64,000 bases of DNA from Acidimicrobiia bacterium (GCA_029263095.1 JAJCYA010000054.1:16400-80399); one strand, 5' to 3'. Positions 16,759 to 25,087 are shown, counted from the first letter of the stretch. Translations and numbers: made by a program. The notes: generated by a model from the sequence alone, not told the origin.

Positions 16759-17162
16759 GCCGCTACACCCTCTACTGCGATGGTGCTTCGCGGGGCAACC
16801 CAGGACCTTCGTCGATCGGCTTCGTGCTGTACGACCCCGATGGTGTGGCGATCGTCGAACTGGGAGGAGTCATAGGGGAGACGACGAACAACGTTGCCGA
16901 GTATCGCGCTCTGATCGCCGGGCTGGAGACCGCGCTGGACCGTGGAGTGCAACGGATCGGAGTGAGGCTCGACAGCATGCTTCTGGTAAAGCAGGTGACT
17001 GGTGAGTACCGGGTGAAGGCGTCGCATCTCAAACCGTTGCAGCGCCAAGCTGTGAAGCTGTTGACGCGATTTGAGGAGGCTTCGATCGAGCACGTACGGC
17101 GCGAACGCAACACCGTCGCCGATGCCCTGGCGAATGAAGCGCTCGACGAGGCGGCGACGTGA
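16755..17162 (+). CDS. Ribonuclease HI family protein
   Basis: A 135-residue single-domain RNase HI. The four acidic catalytic positions can be followed: Asp in YCDGASRGNPG (about residue 7), Glu in NNVAEYRAL (about residue 48), Asp in VRLDSMLLVKQ (about residue 71) and Asp in NTVADALANEAL (about residue 122). It would cleave the RNA strand of RNA-DNA hybrids. It is the short prokaryotic form without the basic protrusion of E. coli RnhA. The GTG start (GTGA overlap with the Zn-ribbon gene stop) is set by homology. Its TGA overlaps the GTG of the next gene. Confidence 0.9.
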   Translation: MSRYTLYCDGASRGNPGPSSIGFVLYDPDGVAIVELGGVIGETTNNVAEYRALIAGLETALDRGVQRIGVRLDSMLLVKQVTGEYRVKASHLKPLQRQAVKLLTRFEEASIEHVRRERNTVADALANEALDEAAT

Positions 17163-17695
17163 TCCTTTGGCACCTCGGGGCGACGGTTCTCATCGTGCGG
17201 TACGTCTTCCGCGACCCGGACATGGATCTTCGGTGGGTTTTGGCAGGATCGATTCTTCCCGACGTGATCGACAAGCCGATTGGGTCCCTGTTGTTCCACG
17301 ACACCTTTGGGACCCATCGACTCTTTGCGCACAGCATCGTGTTCCCGATGGCTGCATTTGGGATTGCTCTGATCGCGACCAAGCGGGGAACAGGACTGCG
17401 GCGCGGTTTGATCGGTCTGACAATCGGACTATTCGTGCACCTACTTCTGGACGCGGCTTGGGCGACGCCGGAGGCGTTCTGGTGGCCGTTCTTTGGGTGG
17501 GAGTTCCCGAAGGTGCTCGACTCGGACCTGTTTTCGCTGCTGGGTCGGATGTTGTCGGAGCCGTTGGTCTGGGCGGGGGAGGCTGCCGGAGCGGCGTATA
17601 TCGTGTTTCTGTGGCGGCGCTATTTGGCTGAAGCCGGTGCGATGCGACGATTTGTGAGACTCGATGGGCGAGTGGACCTGCCTACGGGCTCCTAG
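17159..17695 (+). CDS. YdjM-like membrane-bound metal-dependent hydrolase family protein
   Basis: A 178-residue protein of the PF04307 (YdjM/LexA-binding membrane protein) type. It has several hydrophobic segments and histidine/aspartate motifs: HLGATVL, LAGSILPDVIDKP, HRLFAHSI and FVHLLLDAAW. The spaced H/D residues probably bind metal, but no substrate is known for the family. GTG start in a GTGA overlap with the RNase H gene. Its stop shares the palindrome CTAG (17692-17695) with the convergent half-TauE gene, so both genes terminate on the same four bases. Confidence 0.75.
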   Translation: MILWHLGATVLIVRYVFRDPDMDLRWVLAGSILPDVIDKPIGSLLFHDTFGTHRLFAHSIVFPMAAFGIALIATKRGTGLRRGLIGLTIGLFVHLLLDAAWATPEAFWWPFFGWEFPKVLDSDLFSLLGRMLSEPLVWAGEAAGAAYIVFLWRRYLAEAGAMRRFVRLDGRVDLPTGS

Positions 17696-18075
17696 TCATC
17701 GGCCGGGTGGCTTGCTCGACGGGTCCTGTGCAACATCCGCAATGCGGTGAGGGCTACCAAGCCTCCGAACATCTTGCGCAACACCGGAGCGTCTAGCGCC
17801 AACGCCGCTTCGGCACCGAGGAATCCTCCCCCCACTGCCCCCAACGCGAGAAATGCTGAGATGCGCCAATCGACTCTGCCTGCTCGGGAGTGGACGATCG
17901 TGGCGACGATGGTGGTTGGGATGATGAGGGCGAGCGACGTTCCCTGGGCTTCGTGCTGGGCAAGCGAGAAGATCGTCACCAGCGCCGGGACGTAGATGAT
18001 CCCGCCTCCCACGCCGAGGGACGCTGCGACGGATCCGGCAACGATCCCCACGACGATGAGGCCGACGATCATCAT
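17692..18075 (-). CDS. TauE/SafE-family half-transporter (second of a pair)
   Basis: A 127-residue membrane protein with about four helices and one copy of the family motif SLGVGGGIIYVPAL. Whole TauE/SafE (PF01925) permeases are about 250 residues and contain this repeat twice, so this is one half. ATGATG at 18075-18070 gives two possible starts; 18075 makes the ATGA overlap with the upstream half-gene. The family exports or imports sulfonates, sulfite or other organic anions. The protein likely pairs with the product of 18072-18431. Confidence 0.78.
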   Translation of the reverse strand: MMIVGLIVVGIVAGSVAASLGVGGGIIYVPALVTIFSLAQHEAQGTSLALIIPTTIVATIVHSRAGRVDWRISAFLALGAVGGGFLGAEAALALDAPVLRKMFGGLVALTALRMLHRTRRASHPADD

Positions 18076-18431
18076 GACGTCACCAGGAATCTCAGGGCGG
18101 CGGCCAAGGCCACCACGACGAAGGCTCGCGCCAGCCACACGGCAGGGATTCGAGCCACGATTCGAGCACCGAAGTATGCGCCGGTGAGTGCACCGATGAG
18201 CAGCCACCCTGCGTGATCCCAGCGAACCTCGTTATCAATGGCGAACGGGATGACCCCCGCAGTGGCAATGGCGATGATTGTTGCCACCGAGGTCGCGTGC
18301 GCCCGGTGCTGCTCGAGCCCCAGCCACAGCACAAGGCCTGGAACCATGATGATCCCCCCGCCCACACCGAAAAGGCCACCTATGAACCCTGCGACCAGGC
18401 CGAGCGTCATGGCTTTGGGAGCATCGGTCAC
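18072..18431 (-). CDS. TauE/SafE-family half-transporter (first of a pair)
   Basis: A 119-residue protein with about four hydrophobic helices and the repeat motif GLFGVGGGIIMVPGL at about residues 18-34. Like its downstream partner it covers only one of the two internal repeats of a normal TauE/SafE permease. The two genes overlap by ATGA, and each retains an intact repeat, so this is an organised pair rather than one gene broken by a recent frameshift. GTG start. It is divergent from the LLM oxidoreductase gene. Confidence 0.78.
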   Translation of the reverse strand: MTDAPKAMTLGLVAGFIGGLFGVGGGIIMVPGLVLWLGLEQHRAHATSVATIIAIATAGVIPFAIDNEVRWDHAGWLLIGALTGAYFGARIVARIPAVWLARAFVVVALAAALRFLVTS

Positions 18432-18479
18432 GAGTCGATCCTAGGGAGGCTGGTGAACGCCACCGGTAGGCTGCCGGCG

Positions 18480-19466
18480 GTGCGTATCGCCTTTAGCCCG
18501 ACCAGTGTCGGCGTCACTGCCGCGGATCTCGTCTCCCTGACGGTCGAGGCGGAGCAGCTCGGATATGACGGTGCCTGGCTCGCTGAGGTCGCCGGCCCGG
18601 AGGCTTTTGCCCTTGCTGGAGCTGTGGCCGCAGTCACCAAGCGGATCGATGTCGGGGTGGCGGTCGTTCCGGCCGGAACCAGATCTCCTGCGTTGCTCGC
18701 GATGGGTGCCGGTACGTTGAGTTCGGTGTTGGGAGGTCGGCGGCTCCACCTTGGGATCGGCGCCTCGTCTGAGCTCATCGTTCGTAGCTGGCACGACGCC
18801 GTCTTTGAACCTCCGCTGACGCGGGTTCGAGAAGCCGTGCTCGCAACGCGAGAGCTGCTCAATGGAGGGCGGGAGTTTCAGGGTGAGACGGTTCGAGTCG
18901 ACCGATTCCGGCTCGCTTCGGAGCCGGACGGCCCTGTCGACCTCTTCGTTGGAGCGCTCGGCCCGGGAATGCTGCGCCTGGCTGGGGCGATCGCTGATGG
19001 TGTGTGTCTCAATCTGATGACGGTCGAAGCGGTGGGCAAGCAGCTGGACGAGGTCCGTTCTGGTGCTGTCGCTGTGGGGCGCGATCTACCGGCAGGCTAT
19101 GGGGTGATGGCTCGCTTCCACGTCGTGATGACCGACGATCTCAGTGAGGGGTGGAACATCATCCGTGCCGGGTTGGGTCCCTACTTCGCTCAATCGGTGT
19201 ACAACCGATTCCTGGCGTGGATGGGTTATCCGGAAGAGGCGAAGGCGGTCACGGAGGCATTCTCGAAGGGAGATCGGGACGGAATGGCCACAGCCTTGCA
19301 CGACGATGTCATCGACGCGGTAGCGCTTGTCGGCTCGGCAGACCGGATCCGGAGCCGGTTGTCGGATTATGCGGAGGCTGGGATCGAGACAGCAGCCCTT
19401 GGCCTACTCGGCACCGATGCGGCGGGCGTCGCAATGGCACTGCGAGCCCTCTCTCCTTCACCCTGA
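18480..19466 (+). CDS. LLM-class (F420/FMN-type) oxidoreductase
   Basis: A 328-residue luciferase-like TIM-barrel protein. Features are the N-terminal VRIAFSPTSVGVT strand, YDGAWLAEVAGPE at the barrel entrance, RLHLGIGASSELIV (the glycine-rich cofactor loop) and FVGALGPGMLRLAG. Such actinobacterial proteins commonly use coenzyme F420 for hydride transfer; substrate is not predictable. Two GTG starts are possible. The one at 18453 has GGGAGG only three bases away. The one at 18480 begins at the first strand and leaves 48 bp for divergent promoters, with TAGGCT at 18467-18472 in position for a leaderless start. I prefer 18480. Confidence 0.82.
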   Translation: MRIAFSPTSVGVTAADLVSLTVEAEQLGYDGAWLAEVAGPEAFALAGAVAAVTKRIDVGVAVVPAGTRSPALLAMGAGTLSSVLGGRRLHLGIGASSELIVRSWHDAVFEPPLTRVREAVLATRELLNGGREFQGETVRVDRFRLASEPDGPVDLFVGALGPGMLRLAGAIADGVCLNLMTVEAVGKQLDEVRSGAVAVGRDLPAGYGVMARFHVVMTDDLSEGWNIIRAGLGPYFAQSVYNRFLAWMGYPEEAKAVTEAFSKGDRDGMATALHDDVIDAVALVGSADRIRSRLSDYAEAGIETAALGLLGTDAAGVAMALRALSPSP

Positions 19467-19493
19467 GTCGGGCGGCGAAGCGCCTCCGGACTC
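19465..19493. terminator. Bidirectional terminator hairpin between convergent genes
   Basis: GAGTCGGGCGGCG and CGCCTCCGGACTC form a 13-bp stem with two mismatches around an AAG loop. It starts on the stop codon of the plus-strand LLM gene and ends five bases before the stop of the minus-strand LLM gene. There is no T-tract on either side, as is usual in G+C-rich actinobacteria. Confidence 0.55.
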
Positions 19494-19497
19494 GGTG

Positions 19498-20514
19498 TCA
19501 CCCTCGCAATCGGGGTAGGACCTCGGTTCCGAGCATCCTGATGGTCGCCGGCTGGTCGAGTGAGGCGATCTGGAAGGTGACCGCATCGACTGCTACTTCG
19601 TCGACGAGGGGCCGATAGGTCTCGACCACGTCGTTTGCATCGGCAACCAGAGAGTATCTGCCCAGCACTTCATCACGAGGGAGTTCGTCGGCGCGCTCTC
19701 GCAGCGTCTGCGGGTCGATCGCGTCGAGCCTGCCCGGCGCTCGCAAGCCGCGCCACGACTTGAGGCACTTCCAGGCCTCACCTTCGTCAGCGGCGTGCAG
19801 CGACCAGCGTGTGCCGAGGATCCGGGGCATGGGACGTCCTGCCTTCGTCGCGGCCGTTCTCGCCGGCTCAATCACTTTCTCGAATGTCTCGGCCGGGACC
19901 TTGACGCTTGTGATGATGCCTTGAGCGAGCTCGGCGGCGAGTGCGGACGATTTGGGACCCCCAGCAGCCATCCAAATCGGGACTTCTCCGATTGGTGGGC
20001 TATAGAGCTTGGCCCGGTCGGTCTGGTAGTACTCGCCTTCGAACGTCAGCTTCTCCCCGTCGAGAAGGCGTCGCATGATCTGTAATGCCTCCCGCATGCG
20101 TGAGGCTCGCTCGGCGTATTTGGGGAACCTGTAGCCGAGTGGTCCCTCGTTGATGTTCTCGCCGGTTCCGACTCCCAGGTCGAAGCGGCCGTTGGAGAGT
20201 CTGTCGAGGGTGGCGGCGGCCTGTGCCACGACGGCGGGGTGGTGACGGAACAGTGGGGTGGTGACGCCGGTGGTGATCCGTATCCGATCGGTGGCCTGGG
20301 CCATCGCTCCGATCGTCGAGAAGGCGTAGCCAGCTGCTGAGTGATCATCCACCCAAGGGTGGAAGTGTTCGGAGACGACGACGCCGTCGAAACCCACTTC
20401 CTCGGCGAGCACGGCGTGCTCCACAAGTGTTTCGGGTTGCCATTGTTCGTGGCCGCAGAAGTAGTAGAAATCGGTCACTCGGGTCCCTTTGATTCGATCA
20501 CTGACGACGCTCAT
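19498..20514 (-). CDS. F420-dependent oxidoreductase, glucose-6-phosphate dehydrogenase-like LLM family
   Basis: A 338-residue LLM protein of the group annotated as F420-dependent G6PDH-like. Landmarks are VVVSEHFHPWVDDHSAAGY near residue 47, TGVTTPLFRHHPAVVAQAAATLD near residue 83, GRFDLGVGTGENINE and PIWMAAGGPKS. The SEHFHPW/TGENINE elements resemble F420-binding FGD proteins, but the true substrate need not be glucose-6-phosphate. A GTG at 20478 with AAAGGGA upstream is a possible later start, removing 12 residues before the first strand. It is convergent with the other LLM gene and divergent from the aquaporin gene. Confidence 0.85.
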   Translation of the reverse strand: MSVVSDRIKGTRVTDFYYFCGHEQWQPETLVEHAVLAEEVGFDGVVVSEHFHPWVDDHSAAGYAFSTIGAMAQATDRIRITTGVTTPLFRHHPAVVAQAAATLDRLSNGRFDLGVGTGENINEGPLGYRFPKYAERASRMREALQIMRRLLDGEKLTFEGEYYQTDRAKLYSPPIGEVPIWMAAGGPKSSALAAELAQGIITSVKVPAETFEKVIEPARTAATKAGRPMPRILGTRWSLHAADEGEAWKCLKSWRGLRAPGRLDAIDPQTLRERADELPRDEVLGRYSLVADANDVVETYRPLVDEVAVDAVTFQIASLDQPATIRMLGTEVLPRLRG

Positions 20515-20609
20515 CTTCGCGTAACCGGTGCACCAAGCCGGAGGTCAGATGGGTGAGCGCGATCACCGCGCTCTTGACAGGACCGGGAAGACAGAAGGGA
20601 GTTCCTGTC

Positions 20610-21308
20610 GTGGAAAACTGGCAGAAGTACGCGGCCGAGGCATACGGGACATTTGTGCTCGTAGGAATTGGTACCGGTGCAATCTTGGCGTCGGGTGGAG
20701 ACCTGGTGGCCATAGCGTTCGGATTCGGTTTGGCGCTCATTGCCGGCCTATACACGGTCGGGCGCATTTCGGGCGGACATTTCAATCCTGCGGTCTCGTT
20801 GGGGATGTTCCTCGATCAGCGCATTTCGCTGACCGACATGATCGGATACTGGGTATCACAGATAGCAGGCGCGGTCGTGGCGAGCCTCGTCCTCGCGTTC
20901 GTGCTCAGCAAGGATCTCGTCGGTCTCACGACGACCACCTTCTCGGGGGCATTGGATCCGTTTACCGGCGAGCAACTACTCGACGGATTCGGGGCGTTCT
21001 TGGGCGAGGCCATCCTGACGATGGTCTTTGTCATGGCGGTCCTCGTATTGGTCAAGAGCACGTCGTACACCAAGTACATCGGGATCGGTTTCACGTTGAC
21101 GGCGGTGCATCTGATCGGAGTCCCCTTTACAGGTGCCTCGGTGAATCCCGCCCGTTCGTTGGCTCCGGCGATCGTCGCCGGCGAGTTCGGCGACATCTGG
21201 GTCTACTTGGCGGGCCCCGCAGTGGGTGCCGTTCTGGCCTGGGTGCTGTACAAGTTCATCGTGACCGGTGATACCGATCTCGTGGACGACATCAAGGAAA
21301 TGGGCTAG
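20610..21308 (+). CDS. Aquaporin / MIP family channel
   Basis: A 232-residue major intrinsic protein with six hydrophobic helices and both NPA half-helices: GGHFNPAVSLG (about residue 60) and GASVNPARSLAPA (about residue 180). It conducts water or small neutral solutes such as glycerol or CO2. Helix 1 begins at AAEAYGTFVLVG, right after the GTG at 20610, which has AAGGGAG eight bases upstream. An alternative GTG at 20553, with GGAGG eight bases away, would add 19 residues. A strong hairpin follows the stop. Confidence 0.92.
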   Translation: MENWQKYAAEAYGTFVLVGIGTGAILASGGDLVAIAFGFGLALIAGLYTVGRISGGHFNPAVSLGMFLDQRISLTDMIGYWVSQIAGAVVASLVLAFVLSKDLVGLTTTTFSGALDPFTGEQLLDGFGAFLGEAILTMVFVMAVLVLVKSTSYTKYIGIGFTLTAVHLIGVPFTGASVNPARSLAPAIVAGEFGDIWVYLAGPAVGAVLAWVLYKFIVTGDTDLVDDIKEMG

Positions 21309-21327
21309 GACCAAGAGTTCAGTGATT

Positions 21328-21357
21328 GAGAAGGGCGCCCCGCGGGGCGCCCTTCTC
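21328..21357 (+). terminator. Intrinsic-type terminator of the aquaporin gene
   Basis: A perfect 14-bp inverted repeat (GAGAAGGGCGCCCC at 21328-21341 and its complement at 21344-21357) with a two-base centre lies 19 bases after the aquaporin stop. It is very G+C-rich and has no T-run. It could also block read-through from rnpB on the other strand. Confidence 0.7.
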
Positions 21358-21371
21358 GCGTCGTCAACACA

Positions 21372-21396
21372 GTGAGGTCCCTTGGCAGGGCCTCAC
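21372..21396 (-). terminator. Hairpin just after the 3' end of rnpB
   Basis: GTGAGG-T-CCC and GGG-CCTCAC can pair (six plus three base pairs with a one-base bulge) directly beyond the RNase P RNA 3' end, in the position of its terminator. There is no T-run. Confidence 0.5.
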
Positions 21397-21397
21397 T

Positions 21398-21757
21398 AAG
21401 AGGCGAGTTCGCCTGTAAGCCGGATTCTGTACCGACCCTGGGGTCGGTGGCGACCATCTATCTGGGCCCGCCGTTGCCGGTCGGGCTCGTGCGGCCTACC
21501 CGGGACAAAACGGGCGGGCAACCCTGTCCCTGCTTGGCCTTGCTCCCGGTGGGGTTTGCCGAGCCGTTGCGATCACTCGCAGCGCTGGTGGTCTCTTACA
21601 CCACCGTTTCACCCTTGCCTGTGCCCTGAGGCCATCGGCGGTCTGCTCTCTGCTGCACTATCCGTCGGGTCTCCCCGCCTGGGCGTTACCCAGCACCGTG
21701 CCCTGTGGAGTCCGGACTTTCCTCGGTGCCGAAGCACCGCGGTCGCCCGGCGAACTC
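21398..21757 (-). ncRNA. rnpB: RNase P RNA, bacterial class A
   Basis: The catalytic RNA that matures tRNA 5' ends. On the minus strand the conserved 5' core GAGGAAAGTCCGGACTCCAC is present, followed by GGTAACGCCCAGGCGGG and GGTGAAACGGTG. The P15-P18 region reads GTTGCCCGCCCG, then GCCCAGATAGATG. The 3' core is CAGAATCCGGCTTACAG. GAGTTCGCC at the 5' end pairs with GGCGAACTC at the 3' end to form helix P1, which fixes the limits at about 21757 and 21398 (about 360 nt). An upstream TTGACA promoter fits the 5' end. Open frames across this region are not genes. Confidence 0.97.
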
Positions 21758-21763
21758 CCTCTC

Positions 21764-21793
21764 AGGATGGAACCGGAACGGGTGCCATGTCAA
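21764..21793 (-). promoter_or_regulatory. rnpB promoter
   Basis: On the minus strand a consensus TTGACA (21793-21788) is followed after 18 bp by CATCCT (21769-21764). Transcription would start near 21757, exactly where the 5' strand of helix P1 begins. Confidence 0.6.
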
Positions 21794-21870
21794 GTCTCGC
21801 TCGGAGCCACTCCGTACGACCCCACGCGGGTATCGCTGAGGATTCGATCGCGAGGGCGATCACTTGTCTC

Positions 21871-21903
21871 CCGTTGGGGCTGTTGCAACGGCTCAGCCAA
21901 CGG
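21871..21903 (-). terminator. Hairpin downstream of the gamma-glutamylcyclotransferase-like gene
   Basis: CCGTTGG (21871-21877) pairs with CCAACGG (21897-21903), extended inward by CTG/CAG after a two-base bulge. It lies 42 bases past the stop of the 21945-22373 gene and upstream of the rnpB promoter, which fits a terminator separating the two. The rest of the 21794-21944 gap shows nothing coding. Confidence 0.45.
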
Positions 21904-21944
21904 GGATCGAGGCATAGCCAGCCGTGAATTGGAGGTCGGAACCC

Positions 21945-22373
21945 CTAAAGGTGCTCCTCGAGAGAGGCAACCCACCCCATCGGGAGATCCCAGTGACGGC
22001 CGCCTTGGACCATGAGCTTCAGGTATGGCTTCTCGGGATGCAGTTCGGCTTCTGGCTCGCTCTGGCTTACGTGGGTGATCACGTCATGGCGTCGCCCCTG
22101 ACGGTCCATTGCCTGAGTATTTGTGCGAATCCTGCCCTCGGCCGCTTCCTGTTCGTCGATGGCAGCGAGGTCGGGCTTGGGGACCGAGAAGATTGCTCCC
22201 CACACTGTGTTGCCGGCCAAGGGCCGCACGTTGGGAAGGCCGCCGGCACCGTTGAGGATTGTGAATTCCATCTTCCACTCGGGCAGGTGGGCGATGAACT
22301 CGAAGTCCGCTCCGGGGGCGATCGTTTCGATGCGGTTCGGATCGATGTTCGCGTTGTATGCGAAGTAGAGCAC
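21945..22373 (-). CDS. Gamma-glutamylcyclotransferase-fold protein (GGCT/AIG2-like)
   Basis: A 142-residue GGCT-like protein. The N-terminal LYFAYNANIDPNRI corresponds to the family's YFAYGSNM substrate loop, with Asn in place of the usual Gly-Ser. IDEQEAAEGRI carries the conserved catalytic Glu region, followed by PYLKLMVQGGRHWDLP. Family members act on gamma-glutamyl or related amide substrates; many bacterial copies have no assigned substrate. GTG start. It stands alone between rnpB and the WhiB gene. Confidence 0.75.
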   Translation of the reverse strand: MLYFAYNANIDPNRIETIAPGADFEFIAHLPEWKMEFTILNGAGGLPNVRPLAGNTVWGAIFSVPKPDLAAIDEQEAAEGRIRTNTQAMDRQGRRHDVITHVSQSEPEAELHPEKPYLKLMVQGGRHWDLPMGWVASLEEHL

Positions 22374-22541
22374 GTCGACTCCGTTGCGGGGACCTGAGAT
22401 TGTACCCGGCCGTGGGGGATGGACGGCCGGAAACGGGGTCGGAGAGCCAAGTCGAGGCGAGTCGGGGAAATCCGAATCTCATGGGAACCTCAGACGCCCC
22501 TCACATCGTCATAACGATCAGCCGGTAGACCTGGGGAGGAT

Positions 22542-22808
22542 ATGACTACGACTGCTGTGTCGACAGAAGCCATGCTGTTCGAGGTGGACGAGCGGCCGTG
22601 GGCTGCATATGCCTCGTGTCGCGAGGCCGATCCCGACCTGTTCTTTCCGTCACCGGACGAGTCAACCGATGCGGCAGTGCGGATTTGCCGCGGTTGCCCC
22701 GTTCTGGAGGAGTGCCGCGACTGGGCGCTCAGCACCAGGGTGAGGTACGGCGTGTGGGGAGCGATGACCGAGCGCGAACGTCGCCGGGTCCTCCGTCGCA
22801 GCGCCTAA
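22542..22808 (+). CDS. WhiB-family iron-sulfur transcriptional regulator
   Basis: An 88-residue WhiB-like protein, a family confined to actinobacteria and their phages. The four cluster cysteines are C26, C49, C52 and C58 (C-x22-C-x2-C-x5-C), binding a [4Fe-4S] cluster that responds to oxygen or NO. The family turn is GVWGA, where GVWGG is usual, followed by the basic RERRRVLRR tail that contacts DNA. GGGGAGG lies only two bases before the ATG, so the later ATG at 22572 remains possible. GGGAAC at 22483-22488 and CGTC at 22507-22510 might be an ECF-type promoter, though the spacing is long. Target genes are unknown. Confidence 0.93.
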   Translation: MTTTAVSTEAMLFEVDERPWAAYASCREADPDLFFPSPDESTDAAVRICRGCPVLEECRDWALSTRVRYGVWGAMTERERRRVLRRSA

Positions 22809-22838
22809 TCGGGTCCCGGGTCCTGCTTCAATGGCCCC

Positions 22839-24026
22839 ATGTCAAAAGAACCGGTGAAGGCGGGTCGAACCGACCCGCGTGACTTCCTCGACATCGACGC
22901 GCTGTTCTCTGATGAGGAGCGTCTCCTTCGCGACACCGTACGGTCGTTTGTGGCCGACAAGATCCTTCCTGATATCGCCGACTGGTTCGAGGAGGGGGTC
23001 TTTCCCGTCGAGCTGGCCAAAGAGATGGGGGCGCTGGGGCTGCTCGGGATGCACTTGGATGGCTATGGCTGTTCGGGTACCAGCGCCGTCGATTACGGCC
23101 TCGCCTGCACCGAGTTGGAGTACGGGGATTCCGGCGCCCGCTCGTTCGTAAGCGTCCAGGGTTCATTGGCCATGTTCCCCGTCTGGGCCTTTGGTTCGGA
23201 GGAGCAGAAACAGGAGTGGCTTCCGAGGATGGCGGCGGGTGGGGCTATCGGGTGTTTCGGTTTGACCGAGGCCGACGCCGGTAGTGACCCGGGAGCGATG
23301 CGGACGACTGCACGGCGTGACGGTGCCGACTGGCTGCTCGACGGAGCCAAGATGTGGATCACCAATGGAGGGATCGCTGATGTAGCCGTTGTGTGGGCTC
23401 AGAGCGATGAGGGAATCCGGGGGTTTGTTGTTCCTACCGACTCTCCCGGGTTTTCTACCAATGACATCCACCAGAAGATGTCGCTCCGAGCATCGGTCAC
23501 GTCGGAGCTGATACTCGACGATGTCCGCCTCCCCTCAGCGGCGGTGTTGCCAGAGGTGCGGGGGCTCAAGGGACCGCTCTCATGTCTGAGCGAGGCTCGC
23601 TTCGGAATCATGTTCGGAGCGGTTGGTGCGGCGCGAGCCTGCTTCGATGCCGCTCTCGCCTACGCCATGGAACGCAAGATGTTTGGCAAGCCGATCGGGT
23701 CGTTCCAGCTCATCCAGCGGCAATTGACCGAGATGATGATCGGAATCAACCGGGGGATGCTGCTGGCGATGCACATCGGACGGAAGAAGGATTTGGGGAC
23801 CGTCAACGCCGCACACATCTCGATGGGCAAGCTGGACAACGTGCGCATGGCGCTCGAAGTGGCCAGATCCGCCCGCAGCGTGCTCGGTGCCAACGGCATC
23901 ACCCTCGAGTATCCGGTCATTCGTCACATGAACAACCTCGAGTCTGTGTACACCTACGAGGGAACTCACGAGATCCACACACTGATCCTCGGTCAGGCTC
24001 TGACCGGGATCTCCGCGTTCGAATGA
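22839..24026 (+). CDS. gcdH: Glutaryl-CoA dehydrogenase (acyl-CoA dehydrogenase family)
   Basis: A 395-residue acyl-CoA dehydrogenase closest in visible motifs to glutaryl-CoA dehydrogenase, which oxidises and decarboxylates glutaryl-CoA to crotonyl-CoA in lysine/tryptophan breakdown. Markers are GCFGLTEADAGSDPG (FAD/substrate), KMWITNGGIADV, CLSEARFGI, and the C-terminal ANGITLEYPVIRHMNNLES with TYEGTHEIHTLILG holding the catalytic Glu. The EYPVIRHMNNLE sequence is typical of GCDH rather than short-chain enzymes. It is coupled by ATGA to trpD. Other short-branched acyl-CoA substrates cannot be excluded. Confidence 0.85.
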   Translation: MSKEPVKAGRTDPRDFLDIDALFSDEERLLRDTVRSFVADKILPDIADWFEEGVFPVELAKEMGALGLLGMHLDGYGCSGTSAVDYGLACTELEYGDSGARSFVSVQGSLAMFPVWAFGSEEQKQEWLPRMAAGGAIGCFGLTEADAGSDPGAMRTTARRDGADWLLDGAKMWITNGGIADVAVVWAQSDEGIRGFVVPTDSPGFSTNDIHQKMSLRASVTSELILDDVRLPSAAVLPEVRGLKGPLSCLSEARFGIMFGAVGAARACFDAALAYAMERKMFGKPIGSFQLIQRQLTEMMIGINRGMLLAMHIGRKKDLGTVNAAHISMGKLDNVRMALEVARSARSVLGANGITLEYPVIRHMNNLESVYTYEGTHEIHTLILGQALTGISAFE

Positions 24027-25060
24027 GCGAGTTCTCGTGGCCGGCGGTATTGGGTCCACTGAGCGTCGGTTCCGACCTCGGGGAGACTCAGGCCTACGCG
24101 GCGATGACCGAGATCATGGCTGGAGGGGCCGAGCCATCGCAGATAGCGGCACTCATCGTCGCGTTGCGCGCCAAGGGCGAGACGGTCGACGAGATGGTCG
24201 GTCTCGTCAGGGCGATGTACGACATGGCCGTCACCGTCGATGTGGGAGTTCCCGTCGTCGATACAGCCGGTACCGGAGGCGACGGGTCGGGAACCTTCAA
24301 CATCTCCACGACGGCCGCGTTGATTGCGGCGGGTGCTGGTGCAAAGGTCGCCAAACACGGCAACCGGGCCGCGTCGTCCCGCACGGGTTCTGCCGACGTC
24401 CTCGAGGAGCTTGGTGTCTTGATCGACCTCGCGCCGGATCACGTCGCACACCTTGTGCGGGAGACTGGCTTCGGATTCTTCTTTGCCCCCCACTTCCATC
24501 CTGCGATGCGGTTCGTCGGCCCTGTACGCCGGGAGTTGGGGATCCCCACGGTGTTCAACTTCCTCGGTCCCTTGGCCAACCCTGCTCGCGCCAAACGGCA
24601 GGTGATCGGTGTAGCTGACGGGCGGATGGCGGAGCGGATGATCGGAGTGCTGCGACGCCTGGGGAGCGAGTTCGCTCTCGTCTTCTACGGCGAGGATGGT
24701 CTCGACGAATTGACGACGGCAGGTACCTCCTCCATTTACCGCCTCAAGGACGGAGCCGTTACTCATGCAGAGTTCACTCCGGCCGATTTCGGAGTACCCG
24801 AAGCATCGCGGGCCGATCTTGCGGGAGGTGATGCCGCAGAGAACGCGTCGATCATCCAACGCATTCTGGGTGGCGAGCTGGGTCCGAGGCGCGACATCGC
24901 CCTTGTAAACGCTGCTGCGGCGATCGTGGCAGCCGGTGTTGCTGCTGGTTTTGAAGAGGGCATGGCAGCGGCGACTGCGGCTATCGACTCCGGTGCCGCC
25001 AAGGGCGTTCTCGAGTCGGTGGTCTCGGTCGGCGCCGGCCTTGCCGGCAGTGGGAACTGA
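24023..25060 (+). CDS. trpD: Anthranilate phosphoribosyltransferase
   Basis: A 345-residue TrpD that joins anthranilate to PRPP in tryptophan synthesis. The PRPP-binding DTAGTGGDGSGTFNIST lies at about residue 80. KHGNRAASSRTGSADVLE and the anthranilate-site GPVRRELGIPTVFNFLGPLANP follow in the normal order. VFYGEDGLDELTT and the C-terminal ENASIIQRILGGELGP complete the family pattern. The ATG is within the ATGA overlap with gcdH. No other trp gene is in the window. The selenoprotein-like lipoprotein gene begins 27 bases downstream. Confidence 0.96.
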   Translation: MSEFSWPAVLGPLSVGSDLGETQAYAAMTEIMAGGAEPSQIAALIVALRAKGETVDEMVGLVRAMYDMAVTVDVGVPVVDTAGTGGDGSGTFNISTTAALIAAGAGAKVAKHGNRAASSRTGSADVLEELGVLIDLAPDHVAHLVRETGFGFFFAPHFHPAMRFVGPVRRELGIPTVFNFLGPLANPARAKRQVIGVADGRMAERMIGVLRRLGSEFALVFYGEDGLDELTTAGTSSIYRLKDGAVTHAEFTPADFGVPEASRADLAGGDAAENASIIQRILGGELGPRRDIALVNAAAAIVAAGVAAGFEEGMAAATAAIDSGAAKGVLESVVSVGAGLAGSGN

Positions 25061-25087
25061 TTGCGGGAATTCGGCGTTGAGACCGGC

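Noticed and set aside
20574..20602. TTGACA at 20574-20579 as an aquaporin promoter
   Set aside because: No acceptable -10 hexamer occurs at 16-18 bases downstream.
21372..22015. Several open frames over 21372-22015
   Set aside because: They lie on the RNase P RNA gene and its promoter, which explain the sequence fully.
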